47,429 nt of DNA, taken from NCBI GenBank assembly GCA_002395225.1, contig DGWH01000075.1, forward strand, positions 59,201-106,629, written 5' to 3'. The first letter of the stretch is position 1. Each line of letters begins with the position of its first letter. Of the stretch, positions 16,130 to 25,193 are shown piece by piece. This DNA is from Christensenella sp. UBA4263 (GTDB lineage Bacteria; Bacillota; Clostridia; Christensenellales; Aristaeellaceae). Made by a program: the position numbers and the translations under genes. Below the pieces are notes generated by a model. The model made no database searches and was not told the origin of the DNA. It saw nothing but the letters and a program-made list of their open reading frames with translations.

Positions 16130-18013
16130 ATGTCCCGAAATATCCTTTTGACCACTCTGAGCAGTGCAGCCAATGGATTGCCGCTTCGGTTTTTTTCCGT
16201 AAAAAATGAATACGATTCTGATTATTGTGATGCGTTTCTTGATACGGAGGCCGGAATTAAAGTCATCCTTGCCAGGCACCCCATTGATGATATTTACATC
16301 ATTGGCAATACCGATACATCCTATAGCAGCGAAGAATCCAGCACCGTCTCCATCCGGTACGGAAAAAACCTGTATTCCGAGGACAGCGGAAATTTTTCGA
16401 CTTATCAGCTGCTCCAGTATCGTCTGGCCCAGTTTGCTGATGAGGTTAATCGTGATCAGAAAGAGGAAGACCGACTCCTTCCGGAGGAAGTTCGGGGGAA
16501 ACTGACCTCGTTTATCCAGAAATATCAGGAAGATCATGCAGATACCGTGGGCAAAAAACTCAACCGTCTGTTTGATGTCCTTTCAACCAATGAAAAAATC
16601 TATGCAGACTTCTGGTCTTCTCTTTTCACCACTTTTCCGGAACTGGATGATTATTCCGTTCTCTGCACACAATGGCTGAAGAGCTATCTGTACAGATCAC
16701 TGAAGGCATCTGTAAAACTCGATCTTCTGCCCATCAATGATGATGTCCGCCTGCATTTTATCCCGGAGGATGGATACAAAGAGGCTTTCAATAACTTTGA
16801 AGATGAGAATAACATCAATCTGTATGTTTCCATTAACAGTGATGATGCCTCTGATTCTTATATTTTGCTGAACATGCTGGATATCCTTGTTGCCCATCCG
16901 AAAAAAATCTTTCATCTGAAAAAAATCTACGAGATACAGAACCTTCCAAGACGGATGTCCAGTATCGTCCGCGATGATACTTCCAGTTTTGGAATTGCAG
17001 ATCTGTTTCATGCAATCCGTGCCTTCCTGAATTATGGAAAAGCAGACATCATTGTCCAGCTCTGGGAAAGGTACTCCGCGAAAGATGACATGGTTGACAC
17101 CATGGTTTATTCCATGCGTCATGTCGATGTCGGTCTTTCCCTGTGCAACGTCCCTGAAATGGAAAAAGGCATCCTTAGTCTGAGAAAACTGTTCAATGAC
17201 AAAAAGTTCTGGGAGAAAATTAAAAGTGTTGCTCCCATTTACACGGCGATTGCTGACTGCATCAAAGAGGATTACGGCACACTCCTGGAAGGCGATGGCG
17301 ATATTCCTTTTATCGACATGGTCAAATGGGCTTACCGTCATCAGTTCTACCAGCAGACACTGACGCTGATTGAATCCAATTCGCCGGATAATCTGGTCAA
17401 ATCCGGAATATTCTACTACTGCAATGATGAGGCTCAAAAGCCGCAGGTCATTTCCTTGCTTGCCGAAAAGCGTCTGGAGTTAAAGTCCCACGAATATTAC
17501 AAGATGGACAACATTGAACATTATTTCATCAAGAACTATAATCGTTCAGGCGTCAAGCGGGGCAGCCAGGATACAGATCCCCAGCGTCTGTATGCCCAGA
17601 TGAGAGCTGACTCCGTCGATAACCGAAATCCTGCTTTGATCACGGCTTTCACCGCCTGCGACAGCAGGAAAACGCTGGAAAACGTTTTGTATGCGTATTA
17701 CAATATCGGAAATGTACGCAATAAGATCAGCCATGCGGATGCCGAAGTGATGAACGAATCCCGCCTGATGCAGTCAATAAGCGATGAAAGTACCGCCCTG
17801 CTCAAGGTAAAGGACGCCATCGAATATTTCATTACCTGTTATGATAAAGCCATGGCTGAAGTCCAGAACAAACATCCGAATGTCGTTCACATCAGCGGTC
17901 AGGAAGTCCGCAGAGCTTCTGAACGGATGAAAAATGATTTTCCCGCGCCGGGAAGAGAACGCGGACCTGCACCGTGGACGCCCGGCGCACAGACCCGGAA
18001 CCGCACTGAATAA
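16130..18013 (+). CDS. Orphan CARF-like protein with HEPN RX4H motif (TM1812/Csx1-like)
   Basis: 627 aa. ATG at 16130 follows AGGAGG. The N-terminus (NILLTTLSS, then DDIYIIGNTDTS) looks like a CARF-type Rossmann strand and nucleotide-binding loop. A second block (LYVSINSDDASDSYILLNML ... FGIADLFHAIRAFLNYGKAD) resembles the TM1812/Csx family. Near the C-terminus YYNIGNVRNKISHA gives R530-X4-H535, the HEPN ribonuclease motif. Family knowledge: CARF-HEPN proteins are RNases switched on by cyclic oligoadenylates made by type III CRISPR complexes. No cas genes or CRISPR array occur in this window, so it may answer a distant system or another nucleotide signal. The fold assignment is by eye. It ends at a shared terminator with the convergent 178-aa gene. 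Confidence 0.55.
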   Translation: MSRNILLTTLSSAANGLPLRFFSVKNEYDSDYCDAFLDTEAGIKVILARHPIDDIYIIGNTDTSYSSEESSTVSIRYGKNLYSEDSGNFSTYQLLQYRLAQFADEVNRDQKEEDRLLPEEVRGKLTSFIQKYQEDHADTVGKKLNRLFDVLSTNEKIYADFWSSLFTTFPELDDYSVLCTQWLKSYLYRSLKASVKLDLLPINDDVRLHFIPEDGYKEAFNNFEDENNINLYVSINSDDASDSYILLNMLDILVAHPKKIFHLKKIYEIQNLPRRMSSIVRDDTSSFGIADLFHAIRAFLNYGKADIIVQLWERYSAKDDMVDTMVYSMRHVDVGLSLCNVPEMEKGILSLRKLFNDKKFWEKIKSVAPIYTAIADCIKEDYGTLLEGDGDIPFIDMVKWAYRHQFYQQTLTLIESNSPDNLVKSGIFYYCNDEAQKPQVISLLAEKRLELKSHEYYKMDNIEHYFIKNYNRSGVKRGSQDTDPQRLYAQMRADSVDNRNPALITAFTACDSRKTLENVLYAYYNIGNVRNKISHADAEVMNESRLMQSISDESTALLKVKDAIEYFITCYDKAMAEVQNKHPNVVHISGQEVRRASERMKNDFPAPGRERGPAPWTPGAQTRNRTE

Positions 18014-18035
18014 CTCAGCCCTGTTCCCGCCATAC

Positions 18036-18066
18036 AAAAAACCGCTCTCAAACGAGAGCGGTTTTT
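18036..18066. terminator. Bidirectional terminator
   Basis: AAAAAACCGCTCTC-aaac-GAGAGCGGTTTTT, perfect stem with A and T runs, between the convergent CARF-like gene and the 178-aa gene. Confidence 0.92.
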
Positions 18067-18124
18067 GATTGCATCGATTCCGTCTGTCCGAATAAACGGG
18101 AGGTTTGCAATGCTCATGCCCGGA

Positions 18125-18661
18125 TTATTTAAATGTCTTGATCACCGTTATGACCACATTTTCACCACGAATGCCAATCTTTATGGTATCTGCCAGTTTT
18201 TTCAGCGTGGACTGCTCGTATCTGTCCCATTCCTCATCTGAACATCTGATCACACGATTCGTAATGTCCGCCAGCACATCATCCGGCAGTTCCTCCGAAT
18301 GATAAGGCTGGGAATACATGGTGACATCCAGCATATCCCGAAGGTATCCAATAAAGCTGTTTGCCTCTTCGTTCTTTCCCGTGGAGGAAGAGGAGAGGAA
18401 CTGCTCCCGCTTCTGCATATCCATATTCGTTTTGGTTGACAGATACAGACAGAAAGAGCCCTGTCCTGCCTCAATCCAGAAATTGGACTTCACATCGCCT
18501 GCCACGCTTTTCAAAAGACCCAGCATTTCCTCTGCCAGCAGCTGAAGCTGCAGTGATTCCTTATGCCCCAGCCCTTCATAATCAGAAACCTTCTTAACCT
18601 CACGTATCGCTTTTTCATGCCCTTCATCCATGTTCAGGATATTGACTACATTGGATTTCAT
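18125..18661 (-). CDS. Unrecognised cytoplasmic protein, possibly anti-sigma-like ATPase fold
   Basis: 178 aa, no signal peptide or membrane segment. ATG at 18661 is preceded by GGGAGGAAAAG. The stretch ESLQLQLLAEEMLGLLKSV followed by FWIEAGQGSFCLYLSTKT recalls the N-box helix and following strands of RsbW-like histidine-kinase-type ATPases, and SSSSTGKNEEANSFIG may be a loop region. The Asn of the N-box is not evident, so this is a weak suggestion. It is convergent with the CARF-like gene and has no partner beside it. Confidence 0.5.
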   Translation of the reverse strand: MKSNVVNILNMDEGHEKAIREVKKVSDYEGLGHKESLQLQLLAEEMLGLLKSVAGDVKSNFWIEAGQGSFCLYLSTKTNMDMQKREQFLSSSSTGKNEEANSFIGYLRDMLDVTMYSQPYHSEELPDDVLADITNRVIRCSDEEWDRYEQSTLKKLADTIKIGIRGENVVITVIKTFK

Positions 18662-18807
18662 GGTTTTCTTTTCCTCCCTGTTTTATTCAATTGTCAGACT
18701 ATCTGCACAATCATTGACTTCAAATTTTTGCTCACAATCCCGATGACTTTCGTCATTTTTTTGCCGTTCTGTTTCCTCATTCACAATCTGACAGTGATCT
18801 CCGAAAT

Positions 18808-18932
18808 CAGACAAAAGACCAGTATTGAGGCCCACAAAGAAGTGGCCCTGTCGCGCAGCGACAGTTTATCAAATATTGGCCAGAACCAGGCAGGTCCGGC
18901 AAAAGACTCATATTGAGGCCCACAAAGAAGAT
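18808..18932 (+). repeat. Dispersed structured element, copy R2 with a partial copy before it
   Basis: A 3'-end fragment (TTGAGGCCCACAAAGA near 18822-18839) is followed by a complete copy: GTGGCCCTGTCGCGCAGCGA (hairpin 18848-18864, CTGTCGC-GCA-GCGACAG), TTTATCAAATATTGGCC, TCCGGCAAAAG and again TTGAGGCCCACAAAGAAG, then ATATG. The ATG at 18933 opens a 131-codon frame that runs antisense into the next gene, so the element seems to have lost its gene. The remaining bases 18662-18807 show no gene. Confidence 0.75.
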
Positions 18933-18996
18933 ATGAAAAAATACGGCATCAGACGTTCCTGCTTTAAAACCATTACGGTACACAGAAACAAAACCC

Positions 18997-19090
18997 GGAA
19001 AGCTTACAAAACAGTTTTTCTGTATTCAGATAACCGACATCGCCCTATGGGGGGATATCGTGTGCGTACAGAATCGTTTTGTAAGCTTCC
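18997..19090. repeat. Long imperfect inverted repeat
   Basis: GGAAAGCTTACAAAAC (18997-19012) pairs with GTTTTGTAAGCTTCC (19076-19090). After an internal loop, CTGTA pairs with TACAG, and the centre (CGACATCGCCC / GGGGATATCG) can also fold. The whole 94-base unit forms one long rod. It lies just past the stop of the SH3 repeat gene and may be its terminator, or the remnant of a small mobile element. Confidence 0.6.
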
Positions 19091-19114
19091 ATTGTATCCG
19101 GGCAGGCTGCCCGA

Positions 19115-20239
19115 TTACAGGCCGTTTACGAAAACACGCGGGATGAAGCCCACATCATTGGTCATCGGATCAAAGACCTGTACCCAGTCGGTGTTGAGTG
19201 ACAGCGCCGTCAGCGAATGCCCTTCAGCCAGGTTGCTGATCGCCGGCTCTGTTTCAGAGGGGGCCCAGCGCAGCGTTACCGTTGCTCCCGCCTGGGGAAC
19301 ACGGACGCTCACCGTTACCGGCTGAATTTTAATCATCGTCACATACTGTTCCGTCGCCGTCTTTACCGCACCCTGGGCAGTCGGAACCAGAGCCGGAGCA
19401 ACTGTCGGAGCAGCTGCCGGAACCGGTGTAACCACTGCTGCTGCCGGCGCCGTAAAGGAAATGAAGCGGGCATCCACATGTCCGGTCATATTTCCAAAAG
19501 CGATCTCTGCCCAGCCGCTGACAGAACTGATCACGTTAACCGGAGTTCCGTTTTCAAGACGTGCCACCACCGCACCATCTGCAGACGGGAACGAATAGAC
19601 ATTCACCGGTGTTCCGTTGCTGACAATATACGCCGGGCCGGTGGCAGAGCTGACGGCCGGATAATAGGCAGGAGCCGTATTGGTGTTCGTGTTCCTGTTG
19701 GTGTTCTTGTTCGTATTCTTGTTGCTGGGTCTCGGGGTAGGCGTGGGATTTGCCGGATCGTAGAAGTTGGTGGTTTCACCCGTGACGTAATTATATACGG
19801 TTCCGCTGGTATTTCCCTTTGAGTCAACGTTCCACTCCGTATAATCATCACCGGACTTCGGCAGATAATATCCCGTGCTCGAACCATCCGTATTATAGGT
19901 AGTGGAGATCAGGTTTCCTTCTCTGTCGGTGTTCCATTCAGTCATATTTCCGCCTGCAATGGACGTATAACCGGATTCAGATCCGTCTGAATGCGTTGTC
20001 TTCGAATAGGTATTTCCGTCCTCATCCATGCCCCATTCGGTATAACTGCCCGTTTCACTGTCATAAGAACTGCCGGAGGCTGTCCCGTCCGGATTGGTGA
20101 TCGAAAAGTCGGTGCTTCCGTCTTCGCCCGTGTTATACGTGACGGTTGAACCATCATCAAGTTCAACAACTCCGCCCTCGGCGAATGCACCTGCGCAGAC
20201 AAGGACAAGCGCCATAAAAATCAGGAAAATTCTTCTCAT
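19115..20239 (-). CDS. Secreted repeat protein with SH3-like domains
   Basis: 374 aa. Signal peptide at the start (RRIFLIFMALVLVCAGAFA, cleavage before EGG). Residues 22-165 hold imperfect repeats of a DGS/DGN turn followed by a Y/T strand and YTEW or MTEW (three copies), similar to MORN/YD-type beta repeats. Residues 166-195 are a Pro- and Asn/Thr-rich linker (NKNTNKNTNRNTNTNT). Then an SH3-like unit (TPVNVYSFPSADGAVVARLENG), a Pro/Ala linker and a second SH3-like unit ending GFIPRVFVNGL. It is probably a surface or wall-associated adhesin-like protein. The ribosome site is weak (AGTGAGAG). Confidence 0.7.
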   Translation of the reverse strand: MRRIFLIFMALVLVCAGAFAEGGVVELDDGSTVTYNTGEDGSTDFSITNPDGTASGSSYDSETGSYTEWGMDEDGNTYSKTTHSDGSESGYTSIAGGNMTEWNTDREGNLISTTYNTDGSSTGYYLPKSGDDYTEWNVDSKGNTSGTVYNYVTGETTNFYDPANPTPTPRPSNKNTNKNTNRNTNTNTAPAYYPAVSSATGPAYIVSNGTPVNVYSFPSADGAVVARLENGTPVNVISSVSGWAEIAFGNMTGHVDARFISFTAPAAAVVTPVPAAAPTVAPALVPTAQGAVKTATEQYVTMIKIQPVTVSVRVPQAGATVTLRWAPSETEPAISNLAEGHSLTALSLNTDWVQVFDPMTNDVGFIPRVFVNGL

Positions 20240-20324
20240 TGTTTTCTCTCACTTTCTGCTAGATTGGGTTATTTCGAAAAACCGTGAGGTACCGGTGTAT
20301 CCGACAAAGGTCGCGTTTACTGAA

Positions 20325-20525
20325 TCAATGTTTCACCAGTGGCTTGTAGGAACCATCCTCCTGCTCCACCAGCACATTCTTCAGCTGTGCCTCTACATTT
20401 GCACGATATTCGGCAATATACTGTTTGCGCAGTGCTGCCTGTTCCTCCGCTTCCTCTGCGGTCAGACCCACCGTCTTTTTCTTTTTCGCCAGTTCATTAA
20501 TCCTCAGGATCAGTTCGTGCTCCAT
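20325..20525 (-). CDS. DUF896 (YnzC-like) small protein
   Basis: 66 aa, cytoplasmic. ATG at 20525 follows a perfect AAAGGAGG. The sequence ILRINELAKKKKTVGLTAEE then EQAALRKQYIAEYR matches the DUF896 family; Bacillus YnzC is a two-helix protein of unknown function that may bind RNA. A longer frame upstream is rejected because of the strong ribosome site. A short hairpin (GCACCC ... GGTGC) lies in its leader. Confidence 0.88.
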   Translation of the reverse strand: MEHELILRINELAKKKKTVGLTAEEAEEQAALRKQYIAEYRANVEAQLKNVLVEQEDGSYKPLVKH

Positions 20526-20707
20526 GAAACCTCCTTTAAGAGCTTGGTTTTTGCACCGCTGTTTTCGGGTGCATTCCTTTGACAAACCGATGTTTTCGCG
20601 GCAGAGGCATCCACACCCTGTGACAGGCACCAGATACCTGTTTATACGAATCAACGGTGATGAAAGGAAGTCAACGTCTGGAAATGTCATCACTTTTTTA
20701 AGATGAA

Positions 20708-21835
20708 TTACAGTGATTCCCTTTCACAGACCGTCGTGACAAATTCCCAATCCGGATTCATTTCCGCCAGCACACCGCAGGCGCCGACTGAAATCCGTCC
20801 ATATTCGGATGCCCCGATGGAATCCGCCGGCGTCGAGGTAGCCATGGGAATCACGCATTCCGGCGCAATGCCGGCCAGGCAGATCATGTTCTTTACCGCC
20901 TGATGCAACAGCAGGGTTGAACCTGCCAGCACGCCATTTTCAAGCCGGGCCGCGCCGCCGGATACAAATACCTTTTGTCCTCCCAGTTCGTACGTTCCCT
21001 CCGGCAGTCCGGCGGCTTCCATGGAATCCGAAATGAGAATCATTCCATGACTCCCCTTGCACAGTGCCGCAATCCGAAGCACATCCGGATGCAGATGAAT
21101 GCCATCCGCAATGACCTGAACCGCAAGCCGGTCATCCGCCAGGCCCGCACCGGGCACACCGGGCTCCCTGTGATGCAGCGGTGTCTGCGCATTGAACAGA
21201 TGCGTGATCTGCGTAAGGCCCGCATCCGCTGCCTGATGCACCTGCTCCGCTGTTGCTGCCGAATGGGCTGCACACAGGATGACGCCCTGTTCACGGAGTT
21301 CCCGTATCAGCGGGAGCGCTCCCGGCAGTTCCGGGGCAATGGTCATCATCCGTACGCAGGAAAGATCCCCGGTGATTTCCCTGTAGGCCTCCATGGAAGG
21401 AAGCCGCAGACATTCCGCACGCTGAGCCCCTTTATACTGAGGTGAGAGAAACGGCGCTTCCATGTGTGCGCCCAGGACGCTTGCCCCGCACCGCTCCGGT
21501 TTTTGACACACCCGTTCAATCCCCGCCAGTGCTGCGTGGGTTTTCTCTGTCCCCTCGCTCATGGTGGTCGGAACGAATGCCGCCACACCGGTTTCAAGAA
21601 GGCCCCGGCTCATTTGCCGGACGTCCGCTTCCCCGCGCATGCAGTCCGCTCCGCCAAAGGCGTGAATATGAATATCCACAAACCCCGGCAGGAGATAATG
21701 TCCCTCTGCATCCCGACAGCTCTCACCGGGTTCCGCCTCCATTGCGCCGATTTCAGCAATCCGTCCGTTCAGAATACGGATGTTTTTCCGATGGAAAGCT
21801 CCGTCAATAAATACAAGGCCGTTTTTGACAATCAT
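20708..21835 (-). CDS. nagA: N-acetylglucosamine-6-phosphate deacetylase
   Basis: 375 aa, usual length. Hydrolyses GlcNAc-6-P to GlcN-6-P and acetate in amino-sugar recycling. It has the amidohydrolase HxH (GFVDIHIHAFGG), GAHMEAPFLSPQYKGAQ, the metal His regions AAHSAA and HLFNAQTPLHHREPG, and the catalytic Asp in ISDSMEAAG. No nagB lies beside it. ATG at 21835 follows GGGGGATGAT. Confidence 0.93.
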   Translation of the reverse strand: MIVKNGLVFIDGAFHRKNIRILNGRIAEIGAMEAEPGESCRDAEGHYLLPGFVDIHIHAFGGADCMRGEADVRQMSRGLLETGVAAFVPTTMSEGTEKTHAALAGIERVCQKPERCGASVLGAHMEAPFLSPQYKGAQRAECLRLPSMEAYREITGDLSCVRMMTIAPELPGALPLIRELREQGVILCAAHSAATAEQVHQAADAGLTQITHLFNAQTPLHHREPGVPGAGLADDRLAVQVIADGIHLHPDVLRIAALCKGSHGMILISDSMEAAGLPEGTYELGGQKVFVSGGAARLENGVLAGSTLLLHQAVKNMICLAGIAPECVIPMATSTPADSIGASEYGRISVGACGVLAEMNPDWEFVTTVCERESL

Positions 21836-22339
21836 ATCATCCCCCGGGCTTTGCCGCCGCTGTATGTTGAAGCATCGTCCCCGCGGCCGTCCGGTTTTTG
21901 CCGGCAGTGCCAGTGCATAACGGTCCGTTCCGCATTTTCAGGGACTCATTGAATGGGATTATGAAGATTATACCATATCCGCCCCGATACTCCCAGTCCC
22001 TGAGCAACGTTTCTTTCAGGAATATTTCACAAATATTTCACAAAAATGTTCCTGTTCACGAATTTTCACCCCCTCACCGCCTCCGGCGGCATCTTTGTTT
22101 TCCGTGAGCGGCGTTTCGGGACAGGTATCCGCTGATCCGGATCTTCCCGTGCGAAAACCGGGGTACAGGGAAGCTGGAAACGGAAAGAGGACTGAAGGTG
22201 CCAGGGGTGAAATCAATCCCGCTGTACCTGGCTTTCCGGACATAAAGATCATTGTCCGCAAGCCGGCATCATCTGTCGGTTTCAGCCCTCAGCCGTCATG
22301 ACAGGCGGGGAAAACACGGGATGCCCTGCCGCGACCTTC
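21836..22339. other. Intergenic region upstream of nagA
   Basis: An extended -10 (TGGTATAAT on the minus strand, 21967-21975) probably drives nagA. Two direct copies of ATATTTCACAAA-like sequence occur at about 22021-22045. A 6-bp-stem hairpin GCCAGG ... CCTGGC is seen at 22199-22233. No gene is supported. Confidence 0.45.
21967..21975 (-). promoter_or_regulatory. Extended -10 promoter of nagA
   Basis: Minus-strand TGGTATAAT, about 130 nt upstream of the start; no recognisable -35. Confidence 0.5.
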
Positions 22340-22383
22340 GGATAAAAAGTCCTCCGCATCCCGTTTGCACGGGGTGCGGAGGC
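22340..22383 (-). terminator. Terminator of the Hsp70-like operon
   Basis: CCTCCGCACCCCGT ... ACGGGATGCGGAGG on the minus strand, followed by ACTTTTTATC. It lies 60 nt after the stop of the Hsp70-like gene. Confidence 0.82.
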
Positions 22384-22441
22384 TGAATGCATCTGAGGTT
22401 TGCATATTTCCAATGCAGCGGTTTTCCTCTGAAAGGAGGAC

Positions 22442-24346
22442 TCAGGCAGTGATGGACATTTCGGCATTTCTGGCCATTTTTTCCATCTGCGCCCCCAGTG
22501 TCTGTGCCAGGCTTGCTGTCAGCCGGGCGGCAAATCCGTTTTTTGGATCGGCCAGTGCCCGGATGATCTCCTCTTCAATGGCCTTTTCCTGCCGTTTGAG
22601 TCCATGGCGCACGGCATTATCTGTCACCACATTGCGAAGAAGGATGGGAATCCGTACAGATCTCAGTGCTTTTTCCAGTGTCGACTTTCCAAGGAGCGCC
22701 AGAAGGAGACCGGCAGAGGCGCCGGCGATCATGCCGATCGGACCGGTACCCAGAATGGCTACACCGCCGCCCCCGCACAGTGCTGCCCCGACAGCGGCCA
22801 GCACCACCCCCATAATCCCCGACAGAATATCCATTCCCATGGCATCTGTCAGGGACAGATCTACGCGGTTCAAGCCGGTGTCCAGATGGGTGTTGCTGAG
22901 GGTCATCTGTTCCGGCGGAATGCCGCAGCGGTAGCAGAGATTCATCAGGCGGTCCTGAAGACGGTCCGTCAGCCGATCCAGCCAGTCTCGGATGGTCCCC
23001 GTCAGGCGCTCACGAACCGCCTCACCGGAAAAATCCTTTGAGATCCGTTCCGTCAGCACGGCATCCAGATCATTGATCGTCTCAATCCCGCCGCGCTTCC
23101 ACAGATTGACCGTATCCACCACACTCTCCACCGCCGTATCATAGAGGGCTTTGGCAATCGGCTCATACAGTTCATGCACACTGCTGTTCACCTGTGCACT
23201 CAGCACCTCGCCGCGGGCCAGCGAGGCCACCTCGCTCCGGAAAACCCGGAGGTTTTCGTCGATGCGGCCGCAGTAGGCCAGCCCCCGGGCGATGGAACAC
23301 TCCGGTTCCGGGCACATGACCAGAAGGGTGTCGCGGAAGGCTTCCCGGCACTCCTCCTGCAGAAAGGTCATGCGCGATGCGCCGCCCGTCAGGATGACCA
23401 CCTGTGCCGGATTGTCCTGACTGACCCGGACAGCCGCCTTCAGGGCGTCCCGCAGGCAGCCCAGGAAGCTCCGTCCCCCGATGGCCGAAATCGGCTCCGT
23501 AATCAGCTCCCGGACCATCTCGGCATCGATCTGAAGTTCAAGGGACAGGGTTTCCTTATAGCACACCACAATTCGCTTTTTCAGCGGAACGTCTTTCCAT
23601 TTTTCCTCATCCAGGAAATACCGTTCCTTAATCCGTCTGGCCTCGAGTTCACAGTAGCTGCGCCACGCAGGGCTCTCCTCCATGACCTCCCGCAGCTTTT
23701 CCCGGTCTCCGGACCGGTTCACGCACTTTTCAAGAATCCGCTCATCCATGAGCCCGCCGCCCAGATTGGCATCGCCGAACAAAGACAGGCTCTGTTGATG
23801 GCCATCCACAATATAGGCAAAGTCCGTGGTGCTGGAGCCCACGTCAATGACCATGGCGCTTTTCTGCATCAGGGCCGGATCGACCCGCAGGCCGCGGGCA
23901 TGCCGGGCATACATGAACGCCGCTCTGGACTCAGGCACGACACTGACGTTGGGGAAACCGGCCGACTCCATCAGGGCGGCATACTGTGCCCTTCGTCCCT
24001 CGCCCCAACCCGCGGGACATCCGACCACCGTCGAACTGACCTCGGCCATCAGGGCCGGCTCGGTTCGGGTCAGTTCCCCGTAGACCCCCTGGGCAAACCG
24101 GCGGATCTCCAGATGCGCCCCGGGATCGGTTAAATAGCGGGATTTAAACCGGACCTGTGTATTGGAGGAACCAAGCAGCACACTGGCCGCCTCACCCACC
24201 ACAATTTTCCCATCCCGGTCACCCACTGCAGAGAGTATGCTGACTTTTCCGTCAATGGGAATGACACGGGGTTCAACCGTCGACGTTTCATCCAGTATGG
24301 TGACCGCGCTTTCGCCATCACCCAGATCAAACCCGAGAATCTTCAT
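22442..24346 (-). CDS. Hsp70-like ATPase with C-terminal hydrophobic region
   Basis: 634 aa. The actin-like ATPase is clear: phosphate-1 FDLGDGESAV, connect and phosphate-2 AMVIDVGSSTTDFAYIV, and adenosine motif VVILTGGASRM. The normal DnaK substrate-binding domain is absent. From about residue 390 come helical regions, then a Gly/Ala-rich hydrophobic stretch (about 530-580: SGIMGVVLAAVGAALCGGGG, MIAGASAGLLLALLG) that could insert in membrane, and a final amphipathic helix. ATG at 24346 overlaps the TGA of the upstream gene (ATGA) and its AGGAGG lies inside that gene, so the two are translationally coupled. It is likely a specialised chaperone or scaffold working with that membrane protein. 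Role unknown. Confidence 0.78.
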   Translation of the reverse strand: MKILGFDLGDGESAVTILDETSTVEPRVIPIDGKVSILSAVGDRDGKIVVGEAASVLLGSSNTQVRFKSRYLTDPGAHLEIRRFAQGVYGELTRTEPALMAEVSSTVVGCPAGWGEGRRAQYAALMESAGFPNVSVVPESRAAFMYARHARGLRVDPALMQKSAMVIDVGSSTTDFAYIVDGHQQSLSLFGDANLGGGLMDERILEKCVNRSGDREKLREVMEESPAWRSYCELEARRIKERYFLDEEKWKDVPLKKRIVVCYKETLSLELQIDAEMVRELITEPISAIGGRSFLGCLRDALKAAVRVSQDNPAQVVILTGGASRMTFLQEECREAFRDTLLVMCPEPECSIARGLAYCGRIDENLRVFRSEVASLARGEVLSAQVNSSVHELYEPIAKALYDTAVESVVDTVNLWKRGGIETINDLDAVLTERISKDFSGEAVRERLTGTIRDWLDRLTDRLQDRLMNLCYRCGIPPEQMTLSNTHLDTGLNRVDLSLTDAMGMDILSGIMGVVLAAVGAALCGGGGVAILGTGPIGMIAGASAGLLLALLGKSTLEKALRSVRIPILLRNVVTDNAVRHGLKRQEKAIEEEIIRALADPKNGFAARLTASLAQTLGAQMEKMARNAEMSITA

Positions 24347-25179
24347 CTGCTCACCTCCTGCATCCGGACTGCCGCCACGCCGCGCCGGACAATCCGGTCT
24401 CCGCTGACCAGCGCCGGCCGGACCGTCCTGCTCTCCCCGAGGGTCGGCAGCAGATCAAACATGGATCCATTTTCCGGCGTGTAACGGATGGCCTGAATGC
24501 CGATGCGTCTCAGGGTCTGCTCCGCCTCCGCGGCACTCTCTGCCACCAGGTCAGCCCTTCCGCTTTCCTTCGCCTCAAGCAGCGTGCTCACAAAGTCCAG
24601 CAGCGCCTCCTCCTGCCCGCTCATCTTTCGGACCGTCTGCTCGGTATCGATGATGGCCAGGTCCTGCACCGCAATATCAATAGCATCACACATGGAAAGC
24701 ATGCTGCGGATAATGGGTTCCGGTTCAAAGCGCAGCGTTCCCTCTGCCTTCCATTTCTGCTGTTCCCCGGATGCCGGACCGTTTCCGATATACAGCAGCA
24801 AAACAGCAATCACGGCCAGCAAGGCAAACATCCACCGGCCATTGATCAGTTCATACACGGCCAGCACCGCCATGACCCCGAGGCCGCCGTAGAGCGCCAT
24901 CGTCTTCGGACTGGCCTTTTCTTTTTTCTCCTCGCCGGATGAGACCAGTTTTCCCTCCGCATGGACCGAGCGCAGAAATGTGCCCGACTCTTTTGCCACG
25001 GCCAGAACGGCCTGTCCCCGCTGACGCGTCACCTCGTCTGATTCCTCCTGGGCCATCAGGGCAGCGGTCCGCTCAAAGGCCGTCCTGATGGCTGCTGCCG
25101 CCTCCTCGGATGTGGCAGACTGCCGGAGTGATTCTTCCAGCGCCGCCTGATTGGCCCGAAAGGCATCACCTGTTTTCAT
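24343..25179 (-). CDS. Membrane protein coupled to the Hsp70-like ATPase
   Basis: 278 aa, no recognised family. N-terminal 95 residues are charged and helical (RANQAALEESLRQSATSEE). Two membrane helices follow (about 98-140: ALYGGLGVMAVLAVYELING, WMFALLAVIAVLLLYIGN), and the C-terminal 130 residues are cytoplasmic with a helical centre and a beta-rich end (LLPTLGESRTVRPALVSGDR). The C-terminal domain somewhat recalls GrpE-type exchange factors, but I cannot confirm it. ATG at 25179 with GAGGTG is preferred over the in-frame GTG at 25188. It is the first gene of a two-gene unit downstream of ftsH, separated from it by a terminator. Confidence 0.68.
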   Translation of the reverse strand: MKTGDAFRANQAALEESLRQSATSEEAAAAIRTAFERTAALMAQEESDEVTRQRGQAVLAVAKESGTFLRSVHAEGKLVSSGEEKKEKASPKTMALYGGLGVMAVLAVYELINGRWMFALLAVIAVLLLYIGNGPASGEQQKWKAEGTLRFEPEPIIRSMLSMCDAIDIAVQDLAIIDTEQTVRKMSGQEEALLDFVSTLLEAKESGRADLVAESAAEAEQTLRRIGIQAIRYTPENGSMFDLLPTLGESRTVRPALVSGDRIVRRGVAAVRMQEVSR

Positions 25180-25193
25180 GCTGTTCACCTCTT

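Noticed and set aside
18933..19325. 131-codon frame after element R2
   Set aside because: It runs antisense into the SH3 repeat gene, has no recognisable protein features, and half of it covers the long inverted repeat.
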